From Dehalococcoidales bacterium (lineage in GTDB: Bacteria; Chloroflexota; Dehalococcoidia; Dehalococcoidales; RBG-16-60-22), in the NCBI GenBank assembly GCA_030606585.1, contig JAUWGD010000028.1:1-15411 (forward strand): a DNA stretch of 15,411 nucleotides, read 5' to 3'. The notes below the pieces were generated by a model, which saw nothing but the letters and a program-made list of their open reading frames with translations, was not told the origin of the DNA and did not search any database. A program made the translations under genes and the position numbers. Shown piece by piece: positions 1-7,209 of this stretch; within the stretch, counting starts at the first letter, position 1; each line of letters starts with the position of its first letter.

Positions 1-195
1 GATAAACATATTGAAATGATATATTTAGTTAATTTTCTTATATATCCCCCTTTCATAACCATAATTCCCTGCACGTTTGATTATGTATTATTCGAACTGC
101 AAGTTGTGTGCATACTATAACTCCGTAGCTAAAAAGTCAAGTTAAAAAAAGCCCGATATTTCATATTATGGAACAATTAATCCCAATCCCCCAAT

Positions 196-223
196 TTGAC
201 ACACACGTTCAATAACCTTTAAT
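196..223 (+). promoter_or_regulatory. Sigma70-type promoter of the molybdoenzyme operon
   Basis: A perfect -35 box TTGACA lies at 196-201 and a -10 box TTTAAT (5 of 6 matches) at 218-223, with a 16-bp spacer. Transcription would start near 230 and give a leader of about 40 nt before the ATG at 273. The upstream stretch 1-195 is AT-rich and holds no gene or structured element that I can recognise. Confidence 0.6.
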
Positions 224-272
224 ATTTTAAATGTAGGCTGTTGTATTTTCGTTTGTAGAAAGGAGATAACGC

Positions 273-2510
273 ATGGCGAAAGGTAGTGAGAATATAGTTA
301 AATCCACCATGTGGTCGGCGGGTTGCGGCTCGCACGGAGGCTGTGGCTGTGACATACACATTCAGGATGGGAAGGTGGTCAGGGTAGAGGGTGATAACAA
401 CCATCCTTTTAACTTGGGAAGGCTCTGCCCGAAAGGCCTGGCGCTTCCGCAGTATATATACCACCCCGACCGCGTTACCCACCCGTTGAAGAGGGTTGGC
501 AAGAGAGGTGAGGGACAGTGGGAGCGCATTACCTGGGATGAAGCCCTCGACACCATCGAGAAGAAATTCAAGGATATCCGCGAGAAACACGGCGCCGAAT
601 CGGTAATATTCTGCCAGGGCACGGGCAGGGATATCGGCGGGCCCATTACCTTTTTAATGTATGCCTACGGCAGCCCGAACTGGGTGCAGGTGGGACTGGC
701 CGGCCATGCCTGCTATACTCCCAGGCTGGGCGCCATGTTCGCCACCCAGGGCTCTTACTGTGTCGCTGACTGCTCCCAGTTCCTGGAGAAGCGCTACGAT
801 TCCCCCGAATGGACGCCGCCTAGATACATCATCCTCTGGGCGCAAAACCCGGCCGCAGGCTGCTTTGACGGCTTCTTCGGCCACTGGATTGTCGACTGCA
901 TGAGGAGGGGCTCCAAATTAATCGTTATCGACCCCCGTGATACCTGGTTTACCAGTCGCGCGGCAGTACACATTCGGAACCGACCCGGCACCGATGGCGC
1001 TATTGCCCTCGGTATGCTCAATGTCATCATCAACGAAGGCATCTATGATAAGGAATTCGTCGAAAAATGGTGCTACGGTTTCGACGAGTTGAAGGAACGG
1101 GTTCAGGAATATACACCGGAAAAGGTTGAAGAGATAACCTGGGTGCCCGCCGACCTTATCAGAGAAGCCGCCCGACTCTACGCTAAAAACAGCCCTTCGG
1201 CTATCCATTGGGGAGAGCCGGTGGACGCCATGCCCGCCGGCAGCGTGGTCGCCCAGGCCATCAACCAGCTCTGGGCTATCACCGGTAATATAGACAACCC
1301 CGGCGGCAACGTCATTGCCAAGAACTCGCACGGCGTTACCACCTATCCTTTCAGCTCCGCCGAGCTTACCAAGCTCTACGGCGAGGAACTCGTTAAAAAA
1401 TTAAACGAGAAAAGAATCGGCGCTAATGATTACCCCATGATAAAGAACTTCCGTGGATGGGTGCAGCCCGACATTCTTATCGAGCAGATGGAAACGGGTA
1501 AACCCTACGAAATAAAAGCAGCCTGGATACAGACATCCAACATCATCGGCGGTCAGGCGGCTGACCCCCGGCGGCATTATGAGGCCATGAAAAAACTCGA
1601 CTTCGTCGTCGTTGTTGACCTTTTCCAGAATCCCACCAGCATGGCCTTGGCCGATATCTTTCTCCCTGCCTGTACCTTCTGCGAGAAAGAAAGCTTCCGT
1701 TCCTGGTGGCAGCCGCTCGGCGTAACCGTCAAGGCTATCGATGGCGTGGATGAGTCCAGGTCCGACTGGGAAATCAATCTGGAGATGGCCAAGCGACTGG
1801 CTACCAATCCTATTAAATATAACACGGTAAGAGAGCTAATCGACGACCGCCTGAAGGACGGCAATACCGACTTCGAGAAGCTGAAGGCTAAGGGCTGCTG
1901 GGAGTTCCCGCCGGAGGGGCATCCCACCCGGCCGTATTACCGCTACGAGAAAGGCCTGCTACGCGGCGACGGCCAGCCCGGCTTTGACACGCCCACCGGC
2001 AAGGTGGAACTGTACTCCACGAGATATGAGGAATGGGGCCTCGACCCGCTACCTTACTATGAGGAACCCAAGGAAAGCCCCGTGGCCACCCCGGAACTTT
2101 GTAAGAAATACCCGCTGATACTCACCACGGGACGGCGCTCGCCGGTCTTCTTCCACTCTGAACACCGCATGATTCAGTGGCTCCGCGAGCTGGACCCCGA
2201 CCCCGAGTGTGAAATAAATGATAAAACGGCTGAAGAGTTTGGCGTAAGTAACGGCGAGTGGGTCTACATCGAGAACGCGCACGGTAAAATAAAAATGAAG
2301 GCCAAGGTCACCCCTACCGCTCACCCCAGGGTCGTTAGCGCGCCCCACGGCTGGTGGCTGCCGGAGACCGACGGCAGAGAACCCAATCTCTTCAGTACCT
2401 GGGAGTATAACATCAACAACCTCACTTCCATGGGTAACCAGGGTAAGTCCGGCTTCGGCGGGACGGATTACCGTTCCGGTCTCTGCCGCATTACCAAAGT
2501 AAAAGATTGA
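273..2510 (+). CDS. Molybdopterin-dependent oxidoreductase, acetylene-hydratase-like (MopB family)
   Basis: This is a 745-residue catalytic subunit of the DMSO-reductase superfamily that would bind a bis-pterin Mo or W cofactor and an N-terminal iron-sulfur cluster. The start is well supported by the AAAGGAG box at 259-265. Cluster cysteines are C18, C24, C26 and C52 (in LCPKG), a spacing unlike the usual Cx2Cx3C. Central molybdopterin domains follow, and a C-terminal pterin-binding barrel runs from about residue 612 to 730. The region after SPNW137 and the segment from Y258 (DKEFVEKWC) resemble Pelobacter acetylene hydratase, also about 730 residues long. By that alignment from memory, C147 is the likely metal ligand. 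There is no Tat or Sec signal, so it should be cytoplasmic. The ferredoxin gene follows directly. The substrate is unknown: hydratase, dehydrogenase or reductase chemistry are all possible. Family assignment is secure, activity is not. Confidence 0.9.
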   Translation: MAKGSENIVKSTMWSAGCGSHGGCGCDIHIQDGKVVRVEGDNNHPFNLGRLCPKGLALPQYIYHPDRVTHPLKRVGKRGEGQWERITWDEALDTIEKKFKDIREKHGAESVIFCQGTGRDIGGPITFLMYAYGSPNWVQVGLAGHACYTPRLGAMFATQGSYCVADCSQFLEKRYDSPEWTPPRYIILWAQNPAAGCFDGFFGHWIVDCMRRGSKLIVIDPRDTWFTSRAAVHIRNRPGTDGAIALGMLNVIINEGIYDKEFVEKWCYGFDELKERVQEYTPEKVEEITWVPADLIREAARLYAKNSPSAIHWGEPVDAMPAGSVVAQAINQLWAITGNIDNPGGNVIAKNSHGVTTYPFSSAELTKLYGEELVKKLNEKRIGANDYPMIKNFRGWVQPDILIEQMETGKPYEIKAAWIQTSNIIGGQAADPRRHYEAMKKLDFVVVVDLFQNPTSMALADIFLPACTFCEKESFRSWWQPLGVTVKAIDGVDESRSDWEINLEMAKRLATNPIKYNTVRELIDDRLKDGNTDFEKLKAKGCWEFPPEGHPTRPYYRYEKGLLRGDGQPGFDTPTGKVELYSTRYEEWGLDPLPYYEEPKESPVATPELCKKYPLILTTGRRSPVFFHSEHRMIQWLRELDPDPECEINDKTAEEFGVSNGEWVYIENAHGKIKMKAKVTPTAHPRVVSAPHGWWLPETDGREPNLFSTWEYNINNLTSMGNQGKSGFGGTDYRSGLCRITKVKD

Positions 2511-2516
2511 AAGGAG
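2511..2516 (+). promoter_or_regulatory. Ribosome binding site deciding the ferredoxin start
   Basis: AAGGAG begins right after the TGA of the molybdoenzyme gene and lies 5 nt before the ATG at 2522. It favours that ATG over the in-frame TTG at 2507, which overlaps the stop codon and has no comparable box. Confidence 0.7.
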
Positions 2517-2521
2517 TAGCC

Positions 2522-2851
2522 ATGCCCCGAAACGGCTTACTTATTGAATACGATTACTGTACCGGATGTCATGCCTGTGAGGTAGCCTGCAAGCAGGAGC
2601 ATAACTTCTCCGATGGTATGTGCGGCATCAGGGTCGACGAACTTGTTACGGTGAGTCCGGATAAAGTCCACGTGGATTTCATCCCCATCACCACCCGTTT
2701 TTGCGACCTCTGCGCGGACAGGACTGAAAGCGGAGAGCCCCCCGCCTGCGTCAAGCATTGCCAGGCAATCTGCATGACGTACGGCCCGGTTACCGACCTG
2801 GCTAAAGCCATGGAGGATAAACCAAGGTCGCTCATCTTCGCGCCCCGATAG
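2522..2851 (+). CDS. 4Fe-4S dicluster ferredoxin, electron-transfer subunit
   Basis: This 109-residue iron-sulfur protein probably passes electrons to or from the molybdoenzyme encoded 11 nt upstream. Two cysteine groups are visible: C13, C16, C19, C23 (Cx2Cx2Cx3C) and C61, C64, C76, C80 (Cx2Cx11Cx3C), with extra cysteines C34 and C84. This fits two [4Fe-4S] clusters. It resembles the N-terminal half of DmsB/NrfC-type subunits, which are usually near 190-200 residues with four clusters, so it is a short version of the family. The usual proline after the last cluster cysteine (CP) is replaced by Gln81. No signal peptide or membrane anchor is visible. The ATG at 2522 is preferred because of its Shine-Dalgarno box. 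Stop-to-start spacing indicates co-transcription and probably translational coupling. Confidence 0.85.
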   Translation: MPRNGLLIEYDYCTGCHACEVACKQEHNFSDGMCGIRVDELVTVSPDKVHVDFIPITTRFCDLCADRTESGEPPACVKHCQAICMTYGPVTDLAKAMEDKPRSLIFAPR

Positions 2852-2863
2852 ACATAATGCTGA

Positions 2864-2943
2864 TTGTCATTGTGAACGAAGTGAAGCAATCCGTTAATAC
2901 GTGGCATCGGATTGCTTAGTCATTCCGTTCCTCGCAATGACAA
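2864..2943. repeat. Dispersed palindromic repeat (GTCATTGCGAG-type), possible bidirectional terminator
   Basis: The outer arms are TTGTCATTG at 2864-2872 and CAATGACAA at 2935-2943. The inner arms AGCAATCCG and CGGATTGCT meet around 2885-2915. The two halves form a long imperfect inverted repeat. The sequence matches, from memory, a family of small palindromes starting GTCATTGCGAG that recurs between genes in many anaerobe genomes. It sits between two convergent genes (ferredoxin and SDR), where a hairpin could stop transcription from both sides. Copy number cannot be judged from this window. Confidence 0.65.
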
Positions 2944-2947
2944 AATG

Positions 2948-3961
2948 TTACTTCGGGTTGTCCGCCGGACTCTGGTATCCCGCCAGCAGTCCCCGGGGCA
3001 CCTGCTGTATCAGTTCGTCCAATGTCCATGGACCTTCCCCGAATTTGGTCACGTTTCTCTCTATTTCCGGGTCCGAGTAAAGGCCGATGCCGTTCCCCCC
3101 TACGCTGAACACCGAGCCGCTGATACCGGCGGCGGCATCGGTGGCAAGATAGCAGACAAACGGCGCCGCATATTCGGGGTCGGGGGTTATTTTAAGCATG
3201 TCAACCGGAAGGACTGCCTTCTGCCTTTTAATGATAAACGGGTTATCCGCTTCGTCCACCACCTGGGCGTAGGTGTCCAGTTCGTAGGAGGCGCGCGTCC
3301 TGGCCCACGGCGAAAAGGCGTTGCAGGTTATGCCGTGGCCGCGCATCTCTATAGCTACCGACTTGGTCAGGCCGACAACCCCCGCATTGGCGACGCAATA
3401 TCCGCTGTGCTTGATAACATCCCCGTTAAAAGCCTTCGACGTGCAGTTGATGATGCGACCCCATTTCTGATTTATCATGTGCGGCAGGGCATGGCGTATG
3501 CAGTTGAAATATCCCCTGGTCTTGACGAGGATTACTTTATCCCAGAGTTCCTCCGGCATTTTCTCGATGGGACTGAAACCGAAACTCCCGGCGACATTCA
3601 CCAGGATATCTATCTTGCCGAAGGCATCGATGGCACTTTGTATCAGTTTTTCCGCGACATCAAATTTTAAAATATCACCGAAGAACGGTACAGCCTCCCC
3701 ACCCGTTTCCCTGATTGTCCGCGCGGTAGTTTCCGCATCGCCGCTGATGGCGGCGGTCTCTCTTTCGAACCATTCTCTTTTTTCTTTATCCAGCGATGCC
3801 ACCTGCGCATCGGATAAAATCGCGTTGCCGGTAGAACCCGGACGGCGGTTATTGGTGACTATTTTAGCGCCTTCTTCAGCCAGGCCAATGGCAATAGCTC
3901 TCCCGATTCCCTGTCCGGAGCCGGTAACCACGGCAACCCTACCCTTTAATAAATCACCCAT
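2948..3961 (-). CDS. Short-chain dehydrogenase/reductase with Lys-to-Asn change at the active site
   Basis: This 337-residue Rossmann-fold protein belongs to the SDR family of NAD(P)-dependent oxidoreductases. The nucleotide motif TGSGQGIG is at residues 13-20, and the NNAG-like motif reads NVAG. Arginines after the second strand (NNRRPG) hint at NADP(H), but weakly. S175 and Y188 stand 13 residues apart, as in active SDRs, but the YxxxK motif reads Y188-C-V-A-N192, so the catalytic lysine is absent. The protein is longer than the classical 250 residues: there is an insertion of about 45 residues after the second strand (about 42-88) and a C-terminal tail of about 50 residues. The ATG is preceded by AAAGGTGAG. 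The gene lies downstream of hppA past a terminator and converges on the ferredoxin gene. The substrate is unknown, and reduced or altered activity is possible. Confidence 0.88.
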   Translation of the reverse strand: MGDLLKGRVAVVTGSGQGIGRAIAIGLAEEGAKIVTNNRRPGSTGNAILSDAQVASLDKEKREWFERETAAISGDAETTARTIRETGGEAVPFFGDILKFDVAEKLIQSAIDAFGKIDILVNVAGSFGFSPIEKMPEELWDKVILVKTRGYFNCIRHALPHMINQKWGRIINCTSKAFNGDVIKHSGYCVANAGVVGLTKSVAIEMRGHGITCNAFSPWARTRASYELDTYAQVVDEADNPFIIKRQKAVLPVDMLKITPDPEYAAPFVCYLATDAAAGISGSVFSVGGNGIGLYSDPEIERNVTKFGEGPWTLDELIQQVPRGLLAGYQSPADNPK

Positions 3962-4002
3962 ATCCTTTACTCACCTTTCATTCCATAATTACCCCTGATA
4001 GT

Positions 4003-4051
4003 CAAAAAGAGGCAGCCCATCGGGGTTTTGTTCCCTGATAAGGCTGCCTCT
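4003..4051 (-). terminator. Intrinsic terminator downstream of hppA
   Basis: A perfect 10-bp inverted repeat has arms AGAGGCAGCC at 4008-4017 and GGCTGCCTCT at 4042-4051 around a 24-nt loop. On the minus strand the stem is followed at once by a run of five T. It begins about 19 nt after the hppA stop codon and separates hppA from the SDR gene. Confidence 0.8.
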
Positions 4052-4069
4052 ATAGTACGACAATTTCTA

Positions 4070-6091
4070 TTAAAAAGTAACCAGCGTGACAAAGATGGGA
4101 CCGAAAATCACGGCCACCTTACCCACCAGCTTGATAAGGATATTCAGGGAAGGCCCGGCCGTGTCCTTGAAGGGGTCGCCCACCGTATCGCCGACAACCG
4201 CCGCCTTGTGGGCTTCGCTGCCTTTTCCTCCGAAGGCGCCGGCCTCGATATACTTCTTGGCATTGTCCCAGGCGCCGCCCGCATTGGCCATCATCACCGC
4301 CATCAGGAATCCCGTCAGCAAGGAACCGACGAGAAGTCCTGCCACGGCTTTCGGACCCAGGGTGAAGCCGAGGATAAGCGGTACCGCGATTACCAGTATA
4401 CCGGGGATTATCATGGACTTGAGAGCCACCTTGGTGGCGATGTCAACGCATCTGACATAGTCCGGCTTGACGCCTTCCTTGCCTTCGAGAAGCCCCTTGA
4501 TTTCACGGAACTGGCGCCTGACCTCGTTGACGATGGCGAAGCTGCCGGTGCCGACACCCCTCATGGCCAGCGCGCTGAAGATAAAGGTAAGCATACCGCC
4601 GACGAGGATGCCGGCGATAACACTGACATTGGTCAGGCTGGCTATTTCAATATTAACCACCTCAAAGTAGGTAGCCAGCCAGGCCAGCGACGCCAGCGCA
4701 GCCGAGGCGATAGCAAAACCTTTACCTAGAGCCGCCGTGGTATTACCCACGGCATCAAGTGCTTCACAGCGTTCCCTGACGTCTTGACCCAGTCCGGCCA
4801 TCTCGGCAATTCCCGCCGAGTTATCGGCGATAGGCCCGTAGCAGTCCATTGCCAGCAGCATGCCCAGGTTAATCAGCATGCCCATGGCGGCAATGGCGAT
4901 ACCCAGCAGACCGCCGAAGAGATAGGCAAGCACGGTGGCAATAACCACCAGAATAACCGGCAACACCGTGCTCAACATACCGGTGCCCAGGCCGTCGATA
5001 ATAGTTACCGCCGCCCCGCTTTCCGCCGATTTGGCAATTCGTTTCACCGGGGGACGCTCGGCGGAGGTAAAGTATTCCGTCGCCAGTGAAATCAGGAAAC
5101 CGGCAACCAGTCCTGATATTAGAGCCCAGAAGAGCTTCAGGTCGCCGGTGAACCCTCTTATGATGAAGAAGCTGGCGACTATCATCAGGATATTGCTGAC
5201 ATAGACGCCGGTGTTCATGGTAGCGTGCGCCTTGGCCACCTGTTTCTCGAAGTCCGCGTCTTCCATGTCTTTCGGTCTGACGGATAACGCCCCGATAATC
5301 GATATCACGATACCTGCCGCCGCCAGCGTCAACGGTAGAAACATGCCGTCGGTAGTTCCCAGGGCGATAACTCCGAGCACCATCGAGGCCGCTATTGCCG
5401 AAACATAGGACTCGTAAAGGTCGGAGCCCATGCCGGCTACGTCGCCGACGTTATCGCCGACATTATCGGCAATCACCGCCGGATTACGCGGGTCGTCCTC
5501 GGGGATACCGGCTTCCACCTTACCCACGAGGTCGGCGCCGACATCGGCGCTCTTGGTAAAGATGCCACCGCCGGCCCTCAGGAACAGCGCTACCGACGAC
5601 GCACCGAAGGCGAAACCAAGCCAGACATGGAAGTCCTCCCATATGAAGGCGATTATAGCCAGTCCCAGCAGTCCCAGTCCGACCACGCAGAAGCCCATCA
5701 CGGCGCCGCTGGAGAAAGCGATTTTAAGCCCTTTTGCCCAGCTGTTAATAGCCGCGTGGGCCGTCCTGACATTGGCCTTGGTGGCGATATTCATACCCAG
5801 CCAGCCGGCCAGCGCCGATGTTACCGTGCCGGCCAGATAGCCTATGGCGACATAGGGCTTGGGGTCGATAAAAACGGCCAGAACGATGAATACAACGACC
5901 GTGAATACCGACAGCGTCAGGAACTCGCGGCGCAGAAAGGCCATAGCCCCCTGCCGTATGGCCTGAGATATCGACTTCATCCTCTGGTTGCCTTCGCTCT
6001 CGCGCAGGATTGTAGCGGTCAGATAACCCACGAAAGCCAGGCCCAGAACAGCCCCCGCGATAACCAGTAGTTTCAAAATCCATACGTCCAT
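4070..6091 (-). CDS. hppA: Membrane-bound ion-translocating pyrophosphatase, K+-dependent type
   Basis: This 673-residue integral membrane enzyme has about 16 hydrophobic segments. It hydrolyses pyrophosphate and pumps H+ and/or Na+ across the cytoplasmic membrane. Family signatures are clear: [11 protein letters not shown], the Mg-PPi-binding DDPRNPAV...DNVGDNVGD at about 199-217, and [15 protein letters not shown] at 634-648. The GNTTAA motif has Ala453 where K+-independent enzymes carry Lys, placing it in the K+-dependent class. Glu227 in SDLYESY lies at the sixth-helix position used by Na+-pumping and some K+-dependent H+-pumping members, so the pumped ion is not settled. The start is fixed by AGGAGGT at 6098-6104. 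It is transcribed alone, between a structured leader and a terminator. It would recycle biosynthetic PPi into an ion gradient. Confidence 0.97.
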   Translation of the reverse strand: MDVWILKLLVIAGAVLGLAFVGYLTATILRESEGNQRMKSISQAIRQGAMAFLRREFLTLSVFTVVVFIVLAVFIDPKPYVAIGYLAGTVTSALAGWLGMNIATKANVRTAHAAINSWAKGLKIAFSSGAVMGFCVVGLGLLGLAIIAFIWEDFHVWLGFAFGASSVALFLRAGGGIFTKSADVGADLVGKVEAGIPEDDPRNPAVIADNVGDNVGDVAGMGSDLYESYVSAIAASMVLGVIALGTTDGMFLPLTLAAAGIVISIIGALSVRPKDMEDADFEKQVAKAHATMNTGVYVSNILMIVASFFIIRGFTGDLKLFWALISGLVAGFLISLATEYFTSAERPPVKRIAKSAESGAAVTIIDGLGTGMLSTVLPVILVVIATVLAYLFGGLLGIAIAAMGMLINLGMLLAMDCYGPIADNSAGIAEMAGLGQDVRERCEALDAVGNTTAALGKGFAIASAALASLAWLATYFEVVNIEIASLTNVSVIAGILVGGMLTFIFSALAMRGVGTGSFAIVNEVRRQFREIKGLLEGKEGVKPDYVRCVDIATKVALKSMIIPGILVIAVPLILGFTLGPKAVAGLLVGSLLTGFLMAVMMANAGGAWDNAKKYIEAGAFGGKGSEAHKAAVVGDTVGDPFKDTAGPSLNILIKLVGKVAVIFGPIFVTLVTF

Positions 6092-6206
6092 AAGCGTACC
6101 TCCTGTTAACTATTTTCTGCTTCAAGACAAAAATAAAAGGAGGCTATACCAACCCCCTCTATTTTCGCTAACGTTATGTCGGAAGACATTTTATCCATCA
6201 GGTTCA
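6092..6206 (-). promoter_or_regulatory. Structured 5' leader of hppA, candidate attenuator or riboswitch
   Basis: Reading on the minus strand, the leader folds into a two-helix stem-loop. The outer helix is CUGAU (6201-6197) with GUUAG (6172-6168). The inner helix is AUGUC (6189-6185) with GACAU (6180-6176), closed by UUCC. A terminator-like hairpin comes next (6130-6165), then the AGGAGGU ribosome binding site. The CCUCCU of the terminator hairpin (6143-6138) is complementary to the AGGAGG of the ribosome binding site (6104-6099), so alternative folds could mask translation. I cannot match it to a known riboswitch class. Folding was done by eye. Confidence 0.45.
6130..6165 (-). terminator. 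Terminator-like hairpin in the hppA leader
   Basis: On the minus strand AAAATAGAGGGGGT pairs with GCCTCCTTTTATTTT through about 14 pairs, including G-U pairs and one bulged T, around a 7-nt loop. A T-rich tract forms and follows the 3' arm. It lies about 100 nt past the stop of the upstream HRDC gene and 25 nt before the hppA ribosome binding site. It could simply end the upstream operon, but the only good promoter I see for hppA lies before it, which suggests attenuation. Confidence 0.55.
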
Positions 6207-6212
6207 AGGCAG

Positions 6213-6240
6213 TTTATCATAATTCTCTTTTTTAGGTCAA
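6213..6240 (-). promoter_or_regulatory. Probable hppA promoter
   Basis: On the minus strand TTGACC (6240-6235, 5 of 6) is followed after 16 nt by GATAAA (6218-6213, 4 of 6) in an AT-rich stretch. This gives a start near 6206 and a leader of about 115 nt. It lies just after the stop codon of the HRDC gene at 6265. Confidence 0.45.
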
Positions 6241-6264
6241 TTAATAATCGATTTCAAGAGGAAA

Positions 6265-7209
6265 TTACCGACCCTTGTTGATAATGGCGATTATTTCCTT
6301 GCCGTATTTATTGACCCTTCTTTCCCCGAAGCCTTTGATACCGTTTAATTCTTTATACGAGGATGGGTGGAGCTTGATAATCTGTTTTAGCCATGAGTTA
6401 CGGGCGATGATGAATGGCGCCAGGTTATTCTCGTTAGCTTTGTGGTTTCTCCACTCGGTTAGAGCCTCGTATATTTCCCTCTCGATGCTGTCGAGTTCCA
6501 GGTCTTCCTGGTGAACAGCCTCAGGGTCTTCCTCGGGCAGTTTATCATCTTTTAGATTATCTTTCGGGTTTTTCTTCTTCTTGGACTTTCCCTGCTGAAT
6601 TTGCTCTATTGTGGTCTCTAATGCTTTCTGTCTCATTGCCAGAGTAAGGTCGCTGCGTGTTCTCTCCAGCACGCCGCGTACCATGTCGGTAGTCCGGCGC
6701 AGGCCACCGGTGATGGCATCCGGGAAATCTATGGTAACGAGGATGCTATAAACATCATCCATGACCGCCAGCAGCTCCTCGCCTCTGGACAGGTCGCCCT
6801 GCCGCATAGCGTCGAGCAGGTAACGCCGTATCTCGCCGACCGCTTCACCGAGGCCGTTAAGATAAGCGGCGGTATCAACCCCCAGCTCTTTAGGGCCGGG
6901 TATCGACTTGCCTGTCACCAGCGCCAGCGTGATATTTGCCTCGGAAAGCTCCTTCTGGGCATCTCTGATAATGCCGGCACCATTAAGCTCGCTGCAATCC
7001 GCAACCACTTTTTCGGCGTCGCCCAGCATGCTGTGGGCTGTTTTTATTAATTCGTCTGCCTTGGTAAATTCCTGCCGGTGCACAGCGCGGATGGCATTGC
7101 TGCTGTACCGTATTAAGTCCCGGCAGAGGGGCAGCAATTTCTCCCTGGCTTCGTCCTTGGCCGATAGGTCCTTACGCGCCTGTTCTGATATAGATTCCAG
7201 ATTATTCAA
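6265..7209 (-). CDS. TRAX/translin-family domain fused to a C-terminal HRDC domain
   Basis: This 314-residue, mostly helical protein has two parts. Residues 1-200 look like the translin/TRAX family as found in archaea: the helical pattern, the segment AAYLNGLGEAVGEIRRY (115-130) and the DFPDAITGGLRR stretch (161-172) are characteristic. In TRAX nucleases the conserved GE glutamates and a later aspartate form the RNA-cleaving site; E122 and E126 are candidates here. A lysine-rich, charged linker spans about 200-235. Residues 238-312 form an HRDC domain, the nucleic-acid-binding module of RecQ and RNase D, ending in LNGIKGFGERRVNKYG. The start is a TTG preceded by GAGG, overlapping the thiE stop by 8 nt, so translation is probably coupled. 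A role in RNA or DNA processing is inferred. Archaeal homologues often carry unrelated database names. Confidence 0.78.
   Translation of the reverse strand: MNNLESISEQARKDLSAKDEAREKLLPLCRDLIRYSSNAIRAVHRQEFTKADELIKTAHSMLGDAEKVVADCSELNGAGIIRDAQKELSEANITLALVTGKSIPGPKELGVDTAAYLNGLGEAVGEIRRYLLDAMRQGDLSRGEELLAVMDDVYSILVTIDFPDAITGGLRRTTDMVRGVLERTRSDLTLAMRQKALETTIEQIQQGKSKKKKNPKDNLKDDKLPEEDPEAVHQEDLELDSIEREIYEALTEWRNHKANENNLAPFIIARNSWLKQIIKLHPSSYKELNGIKGFGERRVNKYGKEIIAIINKGR

Noticed and set aside
1..195. Possible gene end or structured RNA at the left edge
   Set aside because: AT-rich with frequent stops in all frames and no convincing inverted repeat.
2507..2521. TTG at 2507 as the ferredoxin start
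   Set aside because: It overlaps the upstream stop and has no ribosome binding site, while ATG 2522 has AAGGAG at 5 nt.
2912..3670. 252-codon plus-strand open frame over the SDR gene
   Set aside because: It is antisense to a gene with clear SDR motifs, has an unconvincing protein composition and no ribosome binding site.
4000..4005. TTGACT on the minus strand as a -35 box for the SDR gene
   Set aside because: No -10 box at a proper distance. It also overlaps the T-run of the hppA terminator.
4028..4729. Several plus-strand open frames across hppA (for example 4028-4729, 5430-5840)
   Set aside because: They mirror the codon pattern of hppA on the other strand, and none shows a recognisable domain.
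6113..6212. TPP riboswitch before hppA, because the minus strand reads TTGAACCTGATGGATAA and later AGCGAAAA, like the 3' half of the TPP aptamer
   Set aside because: The 5' half with the GGGGTGC and CTGAGA elements is absent upstream, the intervening helix does not match, and the downstream gene is unrelated to thiamine. The resemblance is probably chance.
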